From assembly GCF_000714715.1 (NCBI RefSeq), contig NZ_JMFO01000007.1, forward strand, positions 1 through 64,000: 64,000 bases of DNA. The letters are read 5' to 3'. Positions 53,944 to 63,873 of the stretch are shown piece after piece; position 1 is the stretch's first letter; each line of letters begins with the position of its first letter. The translations under genes were made by a program, and so were the position numbers. Under the pieces are notes generated by a model. That model was not told the DNA's origin. It saw nothing but the letters and a program-made list of their open reading frames with translations, and did not search any database. This DNA is from Candidatus Magnetobacterium casense. Lineage in GTDB: Bacteria > Nitrospirota > Thermodesulfovibrionia > Thermodesulfovibrionales > Magnetobacteriaceae.

Positions 53944-55671
53944 ATGACAGAGGCGCAGATACTTTTTGAAACGGGCACGAAGCATCCTCAGGCCATAAGG
54001 TTTATGTATGAGGGTACAGACGGCACCTGGCAAGGCATCACGTGGGGGGAGTTTCTTGGACGTGCAACGCAGGTTGCCCTCTACATGCGCAACATCGGCA
54101 CAGGGTCGGATAAAAAGGTTGCCATCTTTGCAAGAAACCGAATCGAGTGGCCCTTTTGCGTGATGGCCATACATGTCTGCCGTGGGGTGCTTGTTCCGGT
54201 CTACCAGGCAAACACACCTAACCAGACCCGGTACATACTCAACCACTCGGACTCCGAGGTGCTCATCACCGAAGCTGATTTGCTACCCACTCTGTTCAAG
54301 ATATGGAGGGAGCTGCCCAGACTTAACAATATCATTGTCCTGGGACTCAACGACTCCGACGAGGTGGAGAGACGCCTTGAGGAGTTCAACGCAACCGCAA
54401 CCCTGCCCCTGAAGCTGGCAGACGTTACGCAGAGACTGGTTTCAATAAACGACGTCTACGGCACCGGTGAGGCACTAAGCAGGCAACACCCTGGCGCCTT
54501 TGAACAGCTCTGTGCCTCGATAACAAAGGACGACGTATCATCAATCCTCTATACATCGGGCACCACTGGCCAACCCAAGGGCGTGACCCTCACCATAGAC
54601 AACCTCTACACAAACGCCAGTGACTGGATCGAGGTCTTAGGGCCGCTGATCCCGGAGAGTCGCGTAGACCTCTTGTGGCTGCCCATGTCGCACATCTTTG
54701 GTCTTGGCGAGCTGGGGCTTGGCAACACGCTGGGGTTTACAACGTACCTTACGACCCCGCAGGCCGTCCTGGGACACATGACTGAGGTGCATCCGACGGT
54801 CTTTATGAGTGTGCCGGCATATTGGGAGAAACTTTACCTCGACGCCGTTGGATTCTCCGGGCAGAGGTCGCAGCAGCTTGACAGACTCCACGTCCTGACG
54901 GGCGGACGTCTGAGGTTTTGTCTCTCCGGTGGGGCAGGGCTGAAGAGACAGGTCAAGGAGTTTTTCTACGACGCCGGGCTATTGATCATCGAAGGCTATG
55001 GCCTCACGGAGTGCTCACCGACGTTGACGATGAATCGCAAGGACGACTTCGACTTTGACACCGTGGGCAAGCCGTTTCCCAACGTGCAGCTCAGACTTGC
55101 CCCCGATGGCGAAATTCTGGCAAAGGGGCCAAACATCTTCCGGCAATACTACAAGGACGAGGTCGCAACGGCTGAGGCATTTGACGCTGACGGCTGGTTC
55201 AAGACCGGCGATCTCGGTTCACTCACTGACGACGGTTTTTTGAAGATACTGGGGCGCAAGAAGGACATAATTGTCACATCTGGCGGTAAAAACATCTCTC
55301 CGCAGATAATAGAATCCCTGTTCCGTGACGACCCCTACATAGAGCACATCGTCCTCTACGGGGATGAACGTAAGTACCTGACGGCGTTGATCACGCTAAA
55401 GGCATTTGCCTTAATGGCATACGCCGCAGGGGCAGGCATCGTAGAGGGGGATTATTCGGCACTGGTCAGACGCCCGGAAGTCGTTGCCCTCGTGCAAAAG
55501 GCCGTGGATGCGGTAAATACCAATCTCTCGTCCGTTGAGACGATCAAACGGTTTTACATCCACGACGGGTCGTTGAGCGTAGAGGAGGGCTTTCTGACGC
55601 CGTCGTTTAAGCTCAAACGCAGGCAGGTACACGAGCGCTTCAAGGACGTTCTGGACGGACTGTATAAGTAA
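53944..55671 (+). CDS. fadD: AMP-forming long-chain acyl-CoA synthetase
   Basis: 575 residues of the ANL superfamily: P-loop-like YTSGTTGQPKGVTLTIDN, adenine-binding EGYGLTECSPTLTMN, A8 hinge TGDLGSLTDDGFLKILGRKK and a late lysine region (TPSFKLKRRQVHERF). It activates fatty acids to acyl-CoA; closest in layout to the FadD15/bubblegum group. AGGAGG precedes ATG 53944. A two-component pair follows 25 nt downstream. Gene symbol by family only; other acids as substrate are possible. Confidence 0.9.
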   Translation: MTEAQILFETGTKHPQAIRFMYEGTDGTWQGITWGEFLGRATQVALYMRNIGTGSDKKVAIFARNRIEWPFCVMAIHVCRGVLVPVYQANTPNQTRYILNHSDSEVLITEADLLPTLFKIWRELPRLNNIIVLGLNDSDEVERRLEEFNATATLPLKLADVTQRLVSINDVYGTGEALSRQHPGAFEQLCASITKDDVSSILYTSGTTGQPKGVTLTIDNLYTNASDWIEVLGPLIPESRVDLLWLPMSHIFGLGELGLGNTLGFTTYLTTPQAVLGHMTEVHPTVFMSVPAYWEKLYLDAVGFSGQRSQQLDRLHVLTGGRLRFCLSGGAGLKRQVKEFFYDAGLLIIEGYGLTECSPTLTMNRKDDFDFDTVGKPFPNVQLRLAPDGEILAKGPNIFRQYYKDEVATAEAFDADGWFKTGDLGSLTDDGFLKILGRKKDIIVTSGGKNISPQIIESLFRDDPYIEHIVLYGDERKYLTALITLKAFALMAYAAGAGIVEGDYSALVRRPEVVALVQKAVDAVNTNLSSVETIKRFYIHDGSLSVEEGFLTPSFKLKRRQVHERFKDVLDGLYK

Positions 55672-55695
55672 GGGATTGACGGATGAGGTGTTGAC

Positions 55696-56472
55696 GTGAA
55701 ACTTTTTAATAAAATCATCAAGGGCCTATCTTTACCCATCAGCCAAAAAAGACAAAAGATACGCTCAGATGCCATCCGTGATCTGACTACCGGCATCACC
55801 CATGAATTTGGCCAACCAATCACCAATATACGGTTTACGGTTCAATTTTACAGGAGGAAGTTTGAAAAGGAGGGCGAAGACGGTAAGATCGACAGGGAAG
55901 AGGTCTTTAAGGTATTTGACTCAATCCTTGAGGAGACGCAGCGCCTGGGTACCCTCAACAAGAGGCTGTCTCCCCTGACCTCAAGCAAAAGTGTTACAGA
56001 GACCTTTGATGTCGTTGAGCGTATCAGGAAGAGGCTGGAAGCTGAAAACCTGTGCATAAGAAACGGCAATATCACCGTAGAGGTATCTTCCAACAAAGGT
56101 GCCGTAAGCCTCAACGCCGACCCTGTTATATTTGACCAGTTGATAAACAATCTGCTTATAAATTCAATTGATGCTATTAATGAAAAGACGACGCAAGGGC
56201 CCGGCAAAATTGACATAAGGATTAAAGGGGACTATAATAAAGATTATATACGGCTTGTGTTTGAAGACAATGGCGCGGGGATACCAGTGAAAGATAGAGA
56301 AAAGGTTTTTCATCCATTTTTTACGACCAAACCGGCAGGCAAGGGTGAGGGGTTAGGTCTGTTCATAGTACACAACATACTGAAGATGTACGGTGGTACA
56401 ATCTCAATAGATGAGGCATTTAATAACGGAACACGGTTTATTATAACAATTCCTAAAAACATTGAAAATTAA
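55696..56472 (+). CDS. Soluble histidine kinase
   Basis: 258 residues, without membrane segment or sensor domain. HisKA-type phosphoacceptor His36 in GITHEFGQPITNI; N box QLINNLLINSIDAI, G1 FEDNGAGIPV, F box HPFFTTKPAG, G2 GEGLGLFIV. It must receive signals through partners or the roughly 30-residue N-terminus. The GTG start has ATGAGG upstream. It is followed 15 nt later by a single-domain response regulator, its likely partner. Confidence 0.92.
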   Translation: MKLFNKIIKGLSLPISQKRQKIRSDAIRDLTTGITHEFGQPITNIRFTVQFYRRKFEKEGEDGKIDREEVFKVFDSILEETQRLGTLNKRLSPLTSSKSVTETFDVVERIRKRLEAENLCIRNGNITVEVSSNKGAVSLNADPVIFDQLINNLLINSIDAINEKTTQGPGKIDIRIKGDYNKDYIRLVFEDNGAGIPVKDREKVFHPFFTTKPAGKGEGLGLFIVHNILKMYGGTISIDEAFNNGTRFIITIPKNIEN

Positions 56473-56487
56473 AAGGAGGTTTTGATT

Positions 56488-56946
56488 ATGGTAGACATGG
56501 TTTTATTGGTTGAAGATGAGCCAAAGACAGGTGAGATGCTCAAGAAGGCATTGGAGTATGAAATTAAGGACATTTCTGTAACGTGGGCACAGGATGGAAA
56601 AGCCGCTATGGGGGAGATGAAGAGGGGGAAGTTTGACCTTATAATATTGGACCTCAGGCTCCCTGACTTTGAGGGTGCAGAGTTACTGAAGATGATACGA
56701 AAGGTTGACAAATATGCCGAGGTCATAGTATACACGAATTATCAAGACCCGACGGTGATGAAAGAACTGATCAAAAACAGGATTGGCGCTTATATTAACA
56801 AGGGACCAGAGTCAGACGTATGGGAAATCGTTGAATGGGCAAAGGATTATTTGGAACCCTTTACTGAGCAAGAGAGAGAAGAGCTGCTTGCTGCATTACC
56901 TGCGGGGATGTTTCAGGAAGCCAGGAGAAGAGATGGAGACCTATGA
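56488..56946 (+). CDS. Single-domain response regulator with short tail
   Basis: 152 residues from ATG 56488 (AGGAGG 8 nt upstream). Receiver residues: acidic VEDEP, Asp55 (LIILDLRLPDFEG), Thr in VYTNYQD and Lys105 (YINKGPES). The C-terminal 35 residues (LEPFTEQEREELLAALPAGM) are helical, with no DNA-binding domain. Together with the preceding soluble kinase it forms a phosphorelay with no visible transcription output. Its end overlaps the PIN gene start. Confidence 0.92.
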   Translation: MVDMVLLVEDEPKTGEMLKKALEYEIKDISVTWAQDGKAAMGEMKRGKFDLIILDLRLPDFEGAELLKMIRKVDKYAEVIVYTNYQDPTVMKELIKNRIGAYINKGPESDVWEIVEWAKDYLEPFTEQEREELLAALPAGMFQEARRRDGDL

Positions 56947-57431
56947 TGCCATCACAATTTTTACTGGACACAAATGTCTACTATATACTCTTTGATCCGT
57001 TATGTCCTCCATCCTACGCAGCATTGACTGCAAAACTAAACGATAAAGGAGTTGTTTCTTTTTATATCTCCGAGATAACATCAATGGAGATTCATTCGGT
57101 TTTAGGACAATACAGAAAAAAATCTCCTCCTCTAATGCCTATTGCACCATCTTAGCCATGATCAAAGATTGTGAGGCCGGTAGAGGGAATATACAGGCAA
57201 CAACGATTAAGGTTGATTCCTTTTGTGTAAAGCACGCTCAATATCTGTTAGAGGAGTACAGTGGGCGGTTTAATTTTGGCTCTCATGACGCGCTTATTGC
57301 CGGTTCGCTCATCGCTGCAAGACAACGGGATGGCTTTGGATTTGGAATTGGTGACATCAGACAAGGGACTCAAGGCAGTCCTTAAAGAAGAGAGCATTCC
57401 TTATTTTGATCCGTCTGATCCCATAGCGTGA
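56946..57431 (+). pseudogene. PIN-domain protein with two compensating frameshifts
   Basis: The first frame gives MPSQFLLDTNVYYILF and SEITSMEIHSVLGQYRKK. At an A7 run (57116-57122) the reading shifts by -1 to ISSSNAYCTILAMIKDCEAG and FGSHDALIAGSLIAARQR; at a GGG (about 57330) it shifts back to LALDLELVTSDKGLKAVLKE and ends at TGA 57429. The four acidic PIN residues (D in LDTN, E in SMEI, D in SHDAL, D in TSDKG) are spread over the three parts, which shows that they were one protein. PIN toxins are Mg-dependent RNases. No antitoxin gene precedes it; the response regulator overlaps its start. Confidence 0.8.
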
Positions 57432-57542
57432 CAGTACCACAGTCAACCGAGGTTGCCTTGATTTAAGCCACTTTTATATTTTCGTGGTATGGCATTGTTA
57501 CTGTGCTTAAGCGATATGACCACGCCGGCCTGAAGTGCTCCG
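57431..57542. repeat. Dispersed ~110-bp element, copy B
   Basis: Shares with copy A, in order: ACCACAGTCAAC, GATTTAAGCCA (57460-57470), TATGGCATTGTTA, TGCTTAAGC (57504-57512), GACCACG and GAAGTGCTCC. Like copy A it begins at the stop codon of the upstream gene. The 12-bp terminal repeats of copy A are not conserved. Confidence 0.7.
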
Positions 57543-57586
57543 CAATCCGCAATTTTCGTAGGGTATCATAATTTCAAAAACTCTGG

Positions 57587-57592
57587 TATAAT
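57587..57592 (+). promoter_or_regulatory. -10 box directly before the pilB-like gene
   Basis: TATAAT at 57587-57592, with ATG at 57601 just 8 nt later and no Shine-Dalgarno sequence. The -35 (TATCAT at 57564) is weak. A leaderless transcript is likely. Confidence 0.5.
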
Positions 57593-57600
57593 ATAGGTCT

Positions 57601-59415
57601 ATGGCTATAAACGACAAGGGTTCAAAATCTCAGATCAAGAGCTTAAACGTGGCGATGGTGACGGCTATGCTCTTGAAGCGGGGGCTGATTTCGCAGGAGC
57701 AGCATGATACGTTGATGCTCAGGGGGGAGGAGCACCGTGTCAGGATGCAGAGGGCTAATGATGCAGCCCTGGCCAAGAGACACAATCAGGTACGTGATGT
57801 GGTTACCCCGGCTGAGGCCATTGGTGCCTTGGGACTTGAGATGCCAATGTCTAACGGTAAGCTCCTAACCGAAGACAAGATAACCGAAGTCATTGCGGCG
57901 GAGTTTAACATGCCCTACAAGAAGCTCGACCCGTTGAAGCTGGACCTCAAGATAGTCACCAGTCATATCCCCAGGCCTTTTGCCATGCGGCATCTCATCG
58001 TGCCTGTGGAGGATAGTCGCGGGGTGGTTGGCATGGCGGTGGCCGATCCGCTGAACACCGAGGGCATAGACAGTATCAAGCGCGTTAAGAAGTTTGATAT
58101 GCGACTGATCCTCAGTTCCAAGTCTGACATATTAAAGATCGTGCGGGAGTTCTTTGGTTTCCAGGCATCGATTGTGGCGGCAAGTGCGGAGATGAAGCCC
58201 TCCATCGACCTTGGTAATCTCGAACAGTACGTTAGGATGAGGGGACATGCCGAAATAGAGGCTACCGACTCACACGTCATCAATGCTGTTGAGTATCTGT
58301 TGCAGTATGCCTTTGACCAGAGGGCGAGTGACATCCACGTCGAACCAAAGCGCGACCGCTCTATTGTGCGTCTGAGGATAGATGGTGTGATGCACTACAT
58401 CCACTCTATGCCCAAGAGCGTCCATTCTCCGGTGGTGTCGAGGATAAAGATGCTGTCGAGGCTGGATATAGCCGAAAAGCGTCGTCCGCAGGATGGCAGG
58501 ATCAAGGCACATCACAGGGACAAGGAGCTTGAGCTCAGAGTATCGACGCTGCCGGTGGCCTTTGGTGAAAAGGTGGTCATCAGGATATTTGACCCCGACC
58601 TGGTCATGCAGGAGTTGAGCGAGTTGGGGTTTTATCCGCGGGAGTATCAGTTGCATTCATCGTTTATAAGGCGTCCGCACGGAATATTGCTTGTGACCGG
58701 ACCAACGGGAAGCGGCAAAACTACCACGCTGTACTCGTCGCTCAAGGCCATAGCCACCCCCGAGGTGAACATCATCACAATCGAGGACCCCATAGAAATG
58801 GTCATCGAGGAGTTCAATCAGGTGGGTGTGCAGGCATCGGTCGGGATAACGTTCGACAGCATCCTGCGCAACTTTCTGCGCCAGGACCCCGACATAATCA
58901 TGGTGGGTGAGATCAGGGACAAGGAAACGGCAGACAACGCCATACAATCGGCCCTAACCGGACATCTCGTGATGTCCACGCTGCACACCAACGATGCTCC
59001 CAGTGCCATAACGAGACTCCTCGACATTGGGGTACCGGCCTTTTTGATTTCGTCAACGGTGGTGGGGATAATTGCCCAGCGTCTGGTAAGGAAGATTTGC
59101 ACGCACTGCAAGGTCGAACGTGAGATGACGGAGGAGGAGATGGATTATCTGCAACTTGAAAAAAAGCCTTACGTGATATCCTACGGGGAGGGCTGTTTAG
59201 AGTGTCGCGGCACCGGTTATCGGGGCAGGATTGGCATCTTTGAGGTGATGGATTTTACTGAAAACCTCAAGCGTATCCTCAGAAATAACGTCGAGCTTGC
59301 CGAAATCATCGACGTAGCCAAGGCAGATGGGATGGTAACCCTCCGTCAGGCTGCAATCCGCAAGCTCCTCGACGGCATGACCACCTACGAGGAAGTTATC
59401 TCAATGACCGGATAG
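57601..59415 (+). CDS. PilB/GspE-type assembly ATPase with divergent N-terminus
   Basis: 604 residues. A basic N-terminal segment (about 1-60) is followed by a GspE_N-like domain (KLLTEDKITEVIAAEFNMPY, LIVPVEDSRGVVGMAVADPL) and the motor: ASDIHVEPKRDRSIVRLRID, Walker A GPTGSGKTTT, Asp box FLRQDPDIIMVGEIRD, His box LVMSTLHTNDAPSAITRLLD, and zinc cysteines CTHC and CLEC. No platform, pilin or secretin gene is next to it. It may drive a different pilus from the pair at 24.6-27.4 kb. The start codon follows a -10 box at 8 nt; no Shine-Dalgarno sequence. Confidence 0.94.
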   Translation: MAINDKGSKSQIKSLNVAMVTAMLLKRGLISQEQHDTLMLRGEEHRVRMQRANDAALAKRHNQVRDVVTPAEAIGALGLEMPMSNGKLLTEDKITEVIAAEFNMPYKKLDPLKLDLKIVTSHIPRPFAMRHLIVPVEDSRGVVGMAVADPLNTEGIDSIKRVKKFDMRLILSSKSDILKIVREFFGFQASIVAASAEMKPSIDLGNLEQYVRMRGHAEIEATDSHVINAVEYLLQYAFDQRASDIHVEPKRDRSIVRLRIDGVMHYIHSMPKSVHSPVVSRIKMLSRLDIAEKRRPQDGRIKAHHRDKELELRVSTLPVAFGEKVVIRIFDPDLVMQELSELGFYPREYQLHSSFIRRPHGILLVTGPTGSGKTTTLYSSLKAIATPEVNIITIEDPIEMVIEEFNQVGVQASVGITFDSILRNFLRQDPDIIMVGEIRDKETADNAIQSALTGHLVMSTLHTNDAPSAITRLLDIGVPAFLISSTVVGIIAQRLVRKICTHCKVEREMTEEEMDYLQLEKKPYVISYGEGCLECRGTGYRGRIGIFEVMDFTENLKRILRNNVELAEIIDVAKADGMVTLRQAAIRKLLDGMTTYEEVISMTG

Positions 59416-59475
59416 GGGGTAACATCTTCTTTCCCCTCCGGTCAAATGCTATAGCCCTGGTAAGTCCCCTGCCTG

Positions 59476-60420
59476 CTACAAGAACAGCGAACTGATGGAG
59501 GACTCTACGTGTATCCTTTCGATAGCCTCACCAAGCAGACGCGCCACGCTCAGAATGGTCAGTTTGGGGCAATTTTCTCGTTTGCTGTCAAGGGGGATCG
59601 TGTTTGTGGCAATGACCTGCTCAATGACAGACTCATTGATCCTCTGCACTGCCGGGCCTGAGAGGACGGCGTGCGTGCAGGCGGCATACACGACCTTGGC
59701 GCCGTTTTCTATCAAAATCTGGGCAGCCTGAGCCGTTGTACCGGCGGTATCTATCATATCGTCCAGTATCAGGACGTCTTTGCCTTTTACGTCACCGATG
59801 ACGTTCATCACCATGCAGACGTTTGCCTCCTCACGCCTCTTGTCAATTATGGCCAGGGAGCAGTTAAGGCGTCTGGCAAACGCCCTGGCCCGCTCCACGC
59901 CTCCGGCATCGGGGGAGACAATGACCAGGTTATCCACGGGGCAGTTCTGGCGGATATACTCCAGGAGCACCGGGATGGCATAGAGGTGGTCTACGGGGAT
60001 GTTGAAAAATCCCTGAATTTGTCCGGCGTGCAGGTCTATGGTCAGCACCCGGTGTGTGCCTGCCACTTCGATGAGATCGGCTACCAGCTTCGAAGATATG
60101 GGCACGCGCGGTTGCACCTTTCTGTCCTGCCGGGCATAGCCGTAGTAGGGGATAACGGCCGTTATTCTTCCAGCAGAGGCTCGCTTGAGGGCGTCTATCA
60201 TCAGCAGCAACTCCATGATGTTGTTGTTGACAGGCATGCACGTTGACTGTATGACGAAGGCGTCATCACCGCGAACGTTCTCGTTAATCTTTATGGATAT
60301 CTCACCATCGCTAAAGTTCTTTACCGATGTGTCAATTAACGGGATGTTCAGGTACTGAGACACCTCTTCTGCTAACATGCGGTTAGAGTTACCCGTTAGA
60401 AGTTTAATCTCTTTAGGCAT
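59476..60420 (-). CDS. prs: Ribose-phosphate pyrophosphokinase
   Basis: 314 residues: [19 protein letters not shown], the flexible loop [19 protein letters not shown], the pyrophosphate-binding [14 protein letters not shown] and the ribose phosphate loop [17 protein letters not shown]. It makes PRPP for purine, pyrimidine, His, Trp and NAD synthesis, and supplies hpt. AAGGAG precedes ATG 60420. It lies 80 nt after tRNA-Gln on the same strand; co-transcription is possible. ispE and rplY, common neighbours, are absent. Confidence 0.98.
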   Translation of the reverse strand: MPKEIKLLTGNSNRMLAEEVSQYLNIPLIDTSVKNFSDGEISIKINENVRGDDAFVIQSTCMPVNNNIMELLLMIDALKRASAGRITAVIPYYGYARQDRKVQPRVPISSKLVADLIEVAGTHRVLTIDLHAGQIQGFFNIPVDHLYAIPVLLEYIRQNCPVDNLVIVSPDAGGVERARAFARRLNCSLAIIDKRREEANVCMVMNVIGDVKGKDVLILDDMIDTAGTTAQAAQILIENGAKVVYAACTHAVLSGPAVQRINESVIEQVIATNTIPLDSKRENCPKLTILSVARLLGEAIERIHVESSISSLFL

Positions 60421-60501
60421 TCTAATAACTCCTTTACTAAGTTGGCCAACCTTGTTAAGGTGGCCATCCTGCTAATTAATTAGGCCCTCTTGCCAAAATT
60501 C

Positions 60502-60573
60502 CTGGGACGGGAGGATTCGAACCTCCAGATGGGAGATCCAAAGTCTCCTGACTTGCCGTTTGTCGACGTCCCA
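60502..60573 (-). tRNA. tRNA-Gln (anticodon TTG)
   Basis: The minus strand gives acceptor stem TGGGACG/CGTCCCA, D arm GAC...GTC, anticodon stem GGAGA-CTTTGGA-TCTCC with anticodon TTG, and T arm GGAGG-TTCGAAT-CCTCC. The discriminator base is G and CCA is not encoded. Confidence 0.95.
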
Positions 60574-60630
60574 ACTGTTCAAAGGGAATTATAAACCATA
60601 TGCAGCACAATTGTCAAAAAAGAAAAAAAT

Positions 60631-63600
60631 CTACGCCGTTGCCACTTCGGTGAAGCTCTTTGTGCAGTAGGGGCAGAAGTGCCAGCCTGGCAACCTCTGT
60701 TTGCCGCAACAGGTGCATTTATCATCCCTGAGGGTGCCACAAAAGGGGCAGAGCACATAATCGGGATAGAGCATATTTCCGCATTTCGTACAGGGATGCC
60801 CCATGCCCTCATCATCATGCTCGGTATCCCCCATATGGATGCTCCTGACAACCTCATCAATGGTTGTCAAACCGTTTTTGACCTTATAGATGGCATCATC
60901 ACGGATAAAAGACATGCCACCCTCCACGGCCGCCTTCTCTATTTCTTGTTCGGGTGCCTCTTTGACGATCAGAGTGCGTAACTTCTGATTGAGCGTCAGT
61001 ATCTCAAAGATGCCCATACGCCCCTTATAGCCCGTCTTGCCGCAATTGGAACATCCAGCGCCTCTGGAGAAGTTAAAGCTCTGTGATTTTGCGTTGCCGT
61101 TAAGCCCTATCTTTAAAAGCTCTTCACTTGAGGGGGTGTATGACTTACTGCACTTGGTGCATATCTTGCGCACAAGCCTCTGGGCAATGATGCACCTCAG
61201 GGCCGAGGCCAGCATAAAGGGCTTGACCCCCATGTTGACCAGACGTGCAATGGCCCCCACTGCGGAGTTGGTGTGCAGCGTTGACAACACCAGATGGCCC
61301 GTAATAGAGGCCTGTACCGCTATGTTGGCCGTTTCGGCATCCCTCATCTCACCCACCAGGATGATGTCAGGGTCCTGCCTCAGCGCAGCACGCAGACCAT
61401 ACGCAAACGTCATGCGCTCGGTGATTGGTATCTGGTTTATGCCATCAACGTTGTACTCTATTGGGTCCTCGAGGGTCATTATGTTAATTGTTGGTTCCTT
61501 GACTGAGTTGATTATGGCATAGAGCGTGGAGCTCTTACCACTGCCCGTAGGCCCCGTTACAAGGACAATGCCGTTAGGGACGGACAACGCACCATTTAAC
61601 CTTGTGGCGTCCCTGTCTGTCAGCCCTATGTCCTTGACGTTGAGGATGGCCGAACTTGAGTCCAAAAGCCGCATGACCACCTTCTCCCCATACTGGCTGG
61701 GCAGCGTATTGACACGCAAATCGACCTCCTTGCCGTCTATCTTGATCTTTATCCGACCGTCTTGCGGAATCCGTCTCTCCGCTATATCCAGCGCCGACAT
61801 GATCTTCAACCGCGATGACACCGCACGTTGCACGTGTGCGGGCAGTTGATTAACGCTGCGCAACATGCCATCTACCCTGTAGCGAATGTCAAGAGTCTTC
61901 TGCTTTGGCTCGATGTGGATATCGCTGGCCTTCATCCTCACGGCCTGAAGCAGTATCTTGTCAACTATGCGGATGATTGGGGGGGAGTTGATGTCATTTA
62001 TCAGGTCATCGCTGGTCTGATATATATCCGCATCAATATCTGCCTTGTCTGCGCTTACGTTTATATCCCTCAGGGGGCTGTTGTACTGATAATAGCGCAT
62101 GATCGCATCCCTGATCATCAACGGGGTTGATACGTTGACCGTTATCTGCTTTCCGGTGATACGCCCTATTTCCTTTATGGTTGCTATGTCCAGGGGGTTG
62201 GCCATGGCAATGGTCAGGTCGCGGTTGTCCAGCTTCAGGGGGATTAACATATTGGCCTGCGCCACCGCCTCGGTGATAAGCTCGATGGCCTTTATGTCGG
62301 CTGTAACTACGGTCAGGTCCGTGAAGGGTATCCCCAACTGCGTGGAGAAGGCCTTGCAAATGTCCCTTTCGCTAACGATACCCTTTTCCGTGAGCAGTTC
62401 GCCCAACTTCTTTGTGCAGCTCTGCTTGTCACTAAGGGCTTCCGATATCTGCTGCTCGGTTACCAGTCCTGCATCCATGAGGATGTCGCCCAGTCGTTTT
62501 ACCGGTTTTTTTTGATAAAATTGGACTATCCCCTTTCGTATGTCCGTGGCAGTAGAAACCTTTACCCTGATGCTCTTACCGGAGGCAAACGTCAGGGTAT
62601 CAATTACCTCTCTGTCGAGGGGATCGCTTGTGGCTACATACAGGATGTTTCCCTCAACACTTAGCGGTATTGTCAGAAACTTGACGGCCAGCTTCTCCGG
62701 GATGAACTTCAATGCCTCCGGCTGACAATTGTAATCATCCATTTCAACAAACGGTAAGCTCAGTTGAGCCGATACCGCCCTGGCTATATCCACATCCTTG
62801 ATCAGGCCCTCCTCAACCAGGATGTCCCCCAGTCTTTTCTTTTTCTCCTTTTGAAGCTCAAGGGCATGTTCAAGATTAGCAGGTTCCAGCAGTCTGGCTG
62901 CCAGCAAGACATCGCCCAGCATCACCTTTTTACCTGATGGCGAGTGCTTTGTCTCTATCGCATTTGCCAGAGATGATGTCACGGGTATCTCACCCAAACA
63001 CTGGGGGCATTCAACGTTATAAAACCTGTTAATCGCCTCTTTTATCTCCGTTGTAGTGGATATCACGATCTTCATGATCATCCCCGTGGCAATGGCAATG
63101 GCGTTGATGGCGTTGATGTCGAGTGGATCGGCCATGGATACAACCAGCACCCGCCTGATAATTGTCAAAGGGACGATGAGGTGCAGTTGAGCCAACCCCT
63201 GGGGAATGAATCGCAGGGCATCCTGGTTTGCTTCAACGTCTTTGAGCTCCTTGTAGGGGATGCCCAACTGTGCGGAGCAAGCCAGAACGATGTCTTTTTC
63301 CGTAGCCACCTTGTCGGCAACGAGTATCTCTCCCAGTCGGCGGTTGTCCGTCTCTTGTTTTTTCAGTGCTGCGGCAAGCTGTCTTTTGTTTATGACCTTT
63401 GCCTTTATGAGAATGTCACCTATATGCTCAACCTTTATCCCGGTGTAGAATCTGATTATAGCCTTTCTTATTTCGGTAGTGGTGGCCACACTGGTTTTGA
63501 TTTCCTTACCGGTGGCAAACCTTATGGCCCCCCGGAGGTGGTCATCGAGGGGGTCGGCCATGGCAACGCTTAAGATATTGTTTTCAAAGCTCAGGGGCAG

Positions 63601-63873
63601 GGTCAGGTACCTCTTGGCAAGGCTCTGCGGAATGATCCTCAGGGCCACGTGGTCGGGTTCAAAGGTTTTCAGGTCAACATAGGGGACTCCCAGCTGATTG
63701 GAAAACGCCCTTACTATATCCTCTTCCTTGAGCCACCCCTTATGGCACAAGATTATACCGAGACGCTTCTTTGTCCGCTTCTGCTCCTCCAGTGCCTCCT
63801 GCAACTGCTGCGACGTAATCATGCCGGATTGCACCAGGATGTCACCGAGTTTTTCACTTGCCCTTAACACCAC
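60631..63873 (-). CDS. GspE/PilB-type ATPase with four MshEN modules and zinc ribbons
   Basis: 1080 residues, nearly twice the usual length. Four MshEN-like modules occupy residues 8-145, 150-286, 318-454 and 460-596; each opens with a pair of RLGxxL...G...L...Q motifs (KLGDILVQSGMITSQQLQEA and RLGIILCHKGWLKEEDIVRA in the first). MshEN binds cyclic di-GMP. The motor follows: ASDIHIEPKQKTLDIRYRVD, Walker A GPTGSGKSST, LRQDPDIILVGEMRD, LVLSTLHTNSAVGAI, zinc site CTKC and CSNC. The C-terminus adds a double zinc ribbon (CTKCGNMLYPDYVLCPFC and CTCCGKQRLPGWHFCPYC). The GTG start at 63873 has AAGGAG 8 nt upstream. No pilus gene is adjacent. Confidence 0.94.
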   Translation of the reverse strand: MVLRASEKLGDILVQSGMITSQQLQEALEEQKRTKKRLGIILCHKGWLKEEDIVRAFSNQLGVPYVDLKTFEPDHVALRIIPQSLAKRYLTLPLSFENNILSVAMADPLDDHLRGAIRFATGKEIKTSVATTTEIRKAIIRFYTGIKVEHIGDILIKAKVINKRQLAAALKKQETDNRRLGEILVADKVATEKDIVLACSAQLGIPYKELKDVEANQDALRFIPQGLAQLHLIVPLTIIRRVLVVSMADPLDINAINAIAIATGMIMKIVISTTTEIKEAINRFYNVECPQCLGEIPVTSSLANAIETKHSPSGKKVMLGDVLLAARLLEPANLEHALELQKEKKKRLGDILVEEGLIKDVDIARAVSAQLSLPFVEMDDYNCQPEALKFIPEKLAVKFLTIPLSVEGNILYVATSDPLDREVIDTLTFASGKSIRVKVSTATDIRKGIVQFYQKKPVKRLGDILMDAGLVTEQQISEALSDKQSCTKKLGELLTEKGIVSERDICKAFSTQLGIPFTDLTVVTADIKAIELITEAVAQANMLIPLKLDNRDLTIAMANPLDIATIKEIGRITGKQITVNVSTPLMIRDAIMRYYQYNSPLRDINVSADKADIDADIYQTSDDLINDINSPPIIRIVDKILLQAVRMKASDIHIEPKQKTLDIRYRVDGMLRSVNQLPAHVQRAVSSRLKIMSALDIAERRIPQDGRIKIKIDGKEVDLRVNTLPSQYGEKVVMRLLDSSSAILNVKDIGLTDRDATRLNGALSVPNGIVLVTGPTGSGKSSTLYAIINSVKEPTINIMTLEDPIEYNVDGINQIPITERMTFAYGLRAALRQDPDIILVGEMRDAETANIAVQASITGHLVLSTLHTNSAVGAIARLVNMGVKPFMLASALRCIIAQRLVRKICTKCSKSYTPSSEELLKIGLNGNAKSQSFNFSRGAGCSNCGKTGYKGRMGIFEILTLNQKLRTLIVKEAPEQEIEKAAVEGGMSFIRDDAIYKVKNGLTTIDEVVRSIHMGDTEHDDEGMGHPCTKCGNMLYPDYVLCPFCGTLRDDKCTCCGKQRLPGWHFCPYCTKSFTEVATA

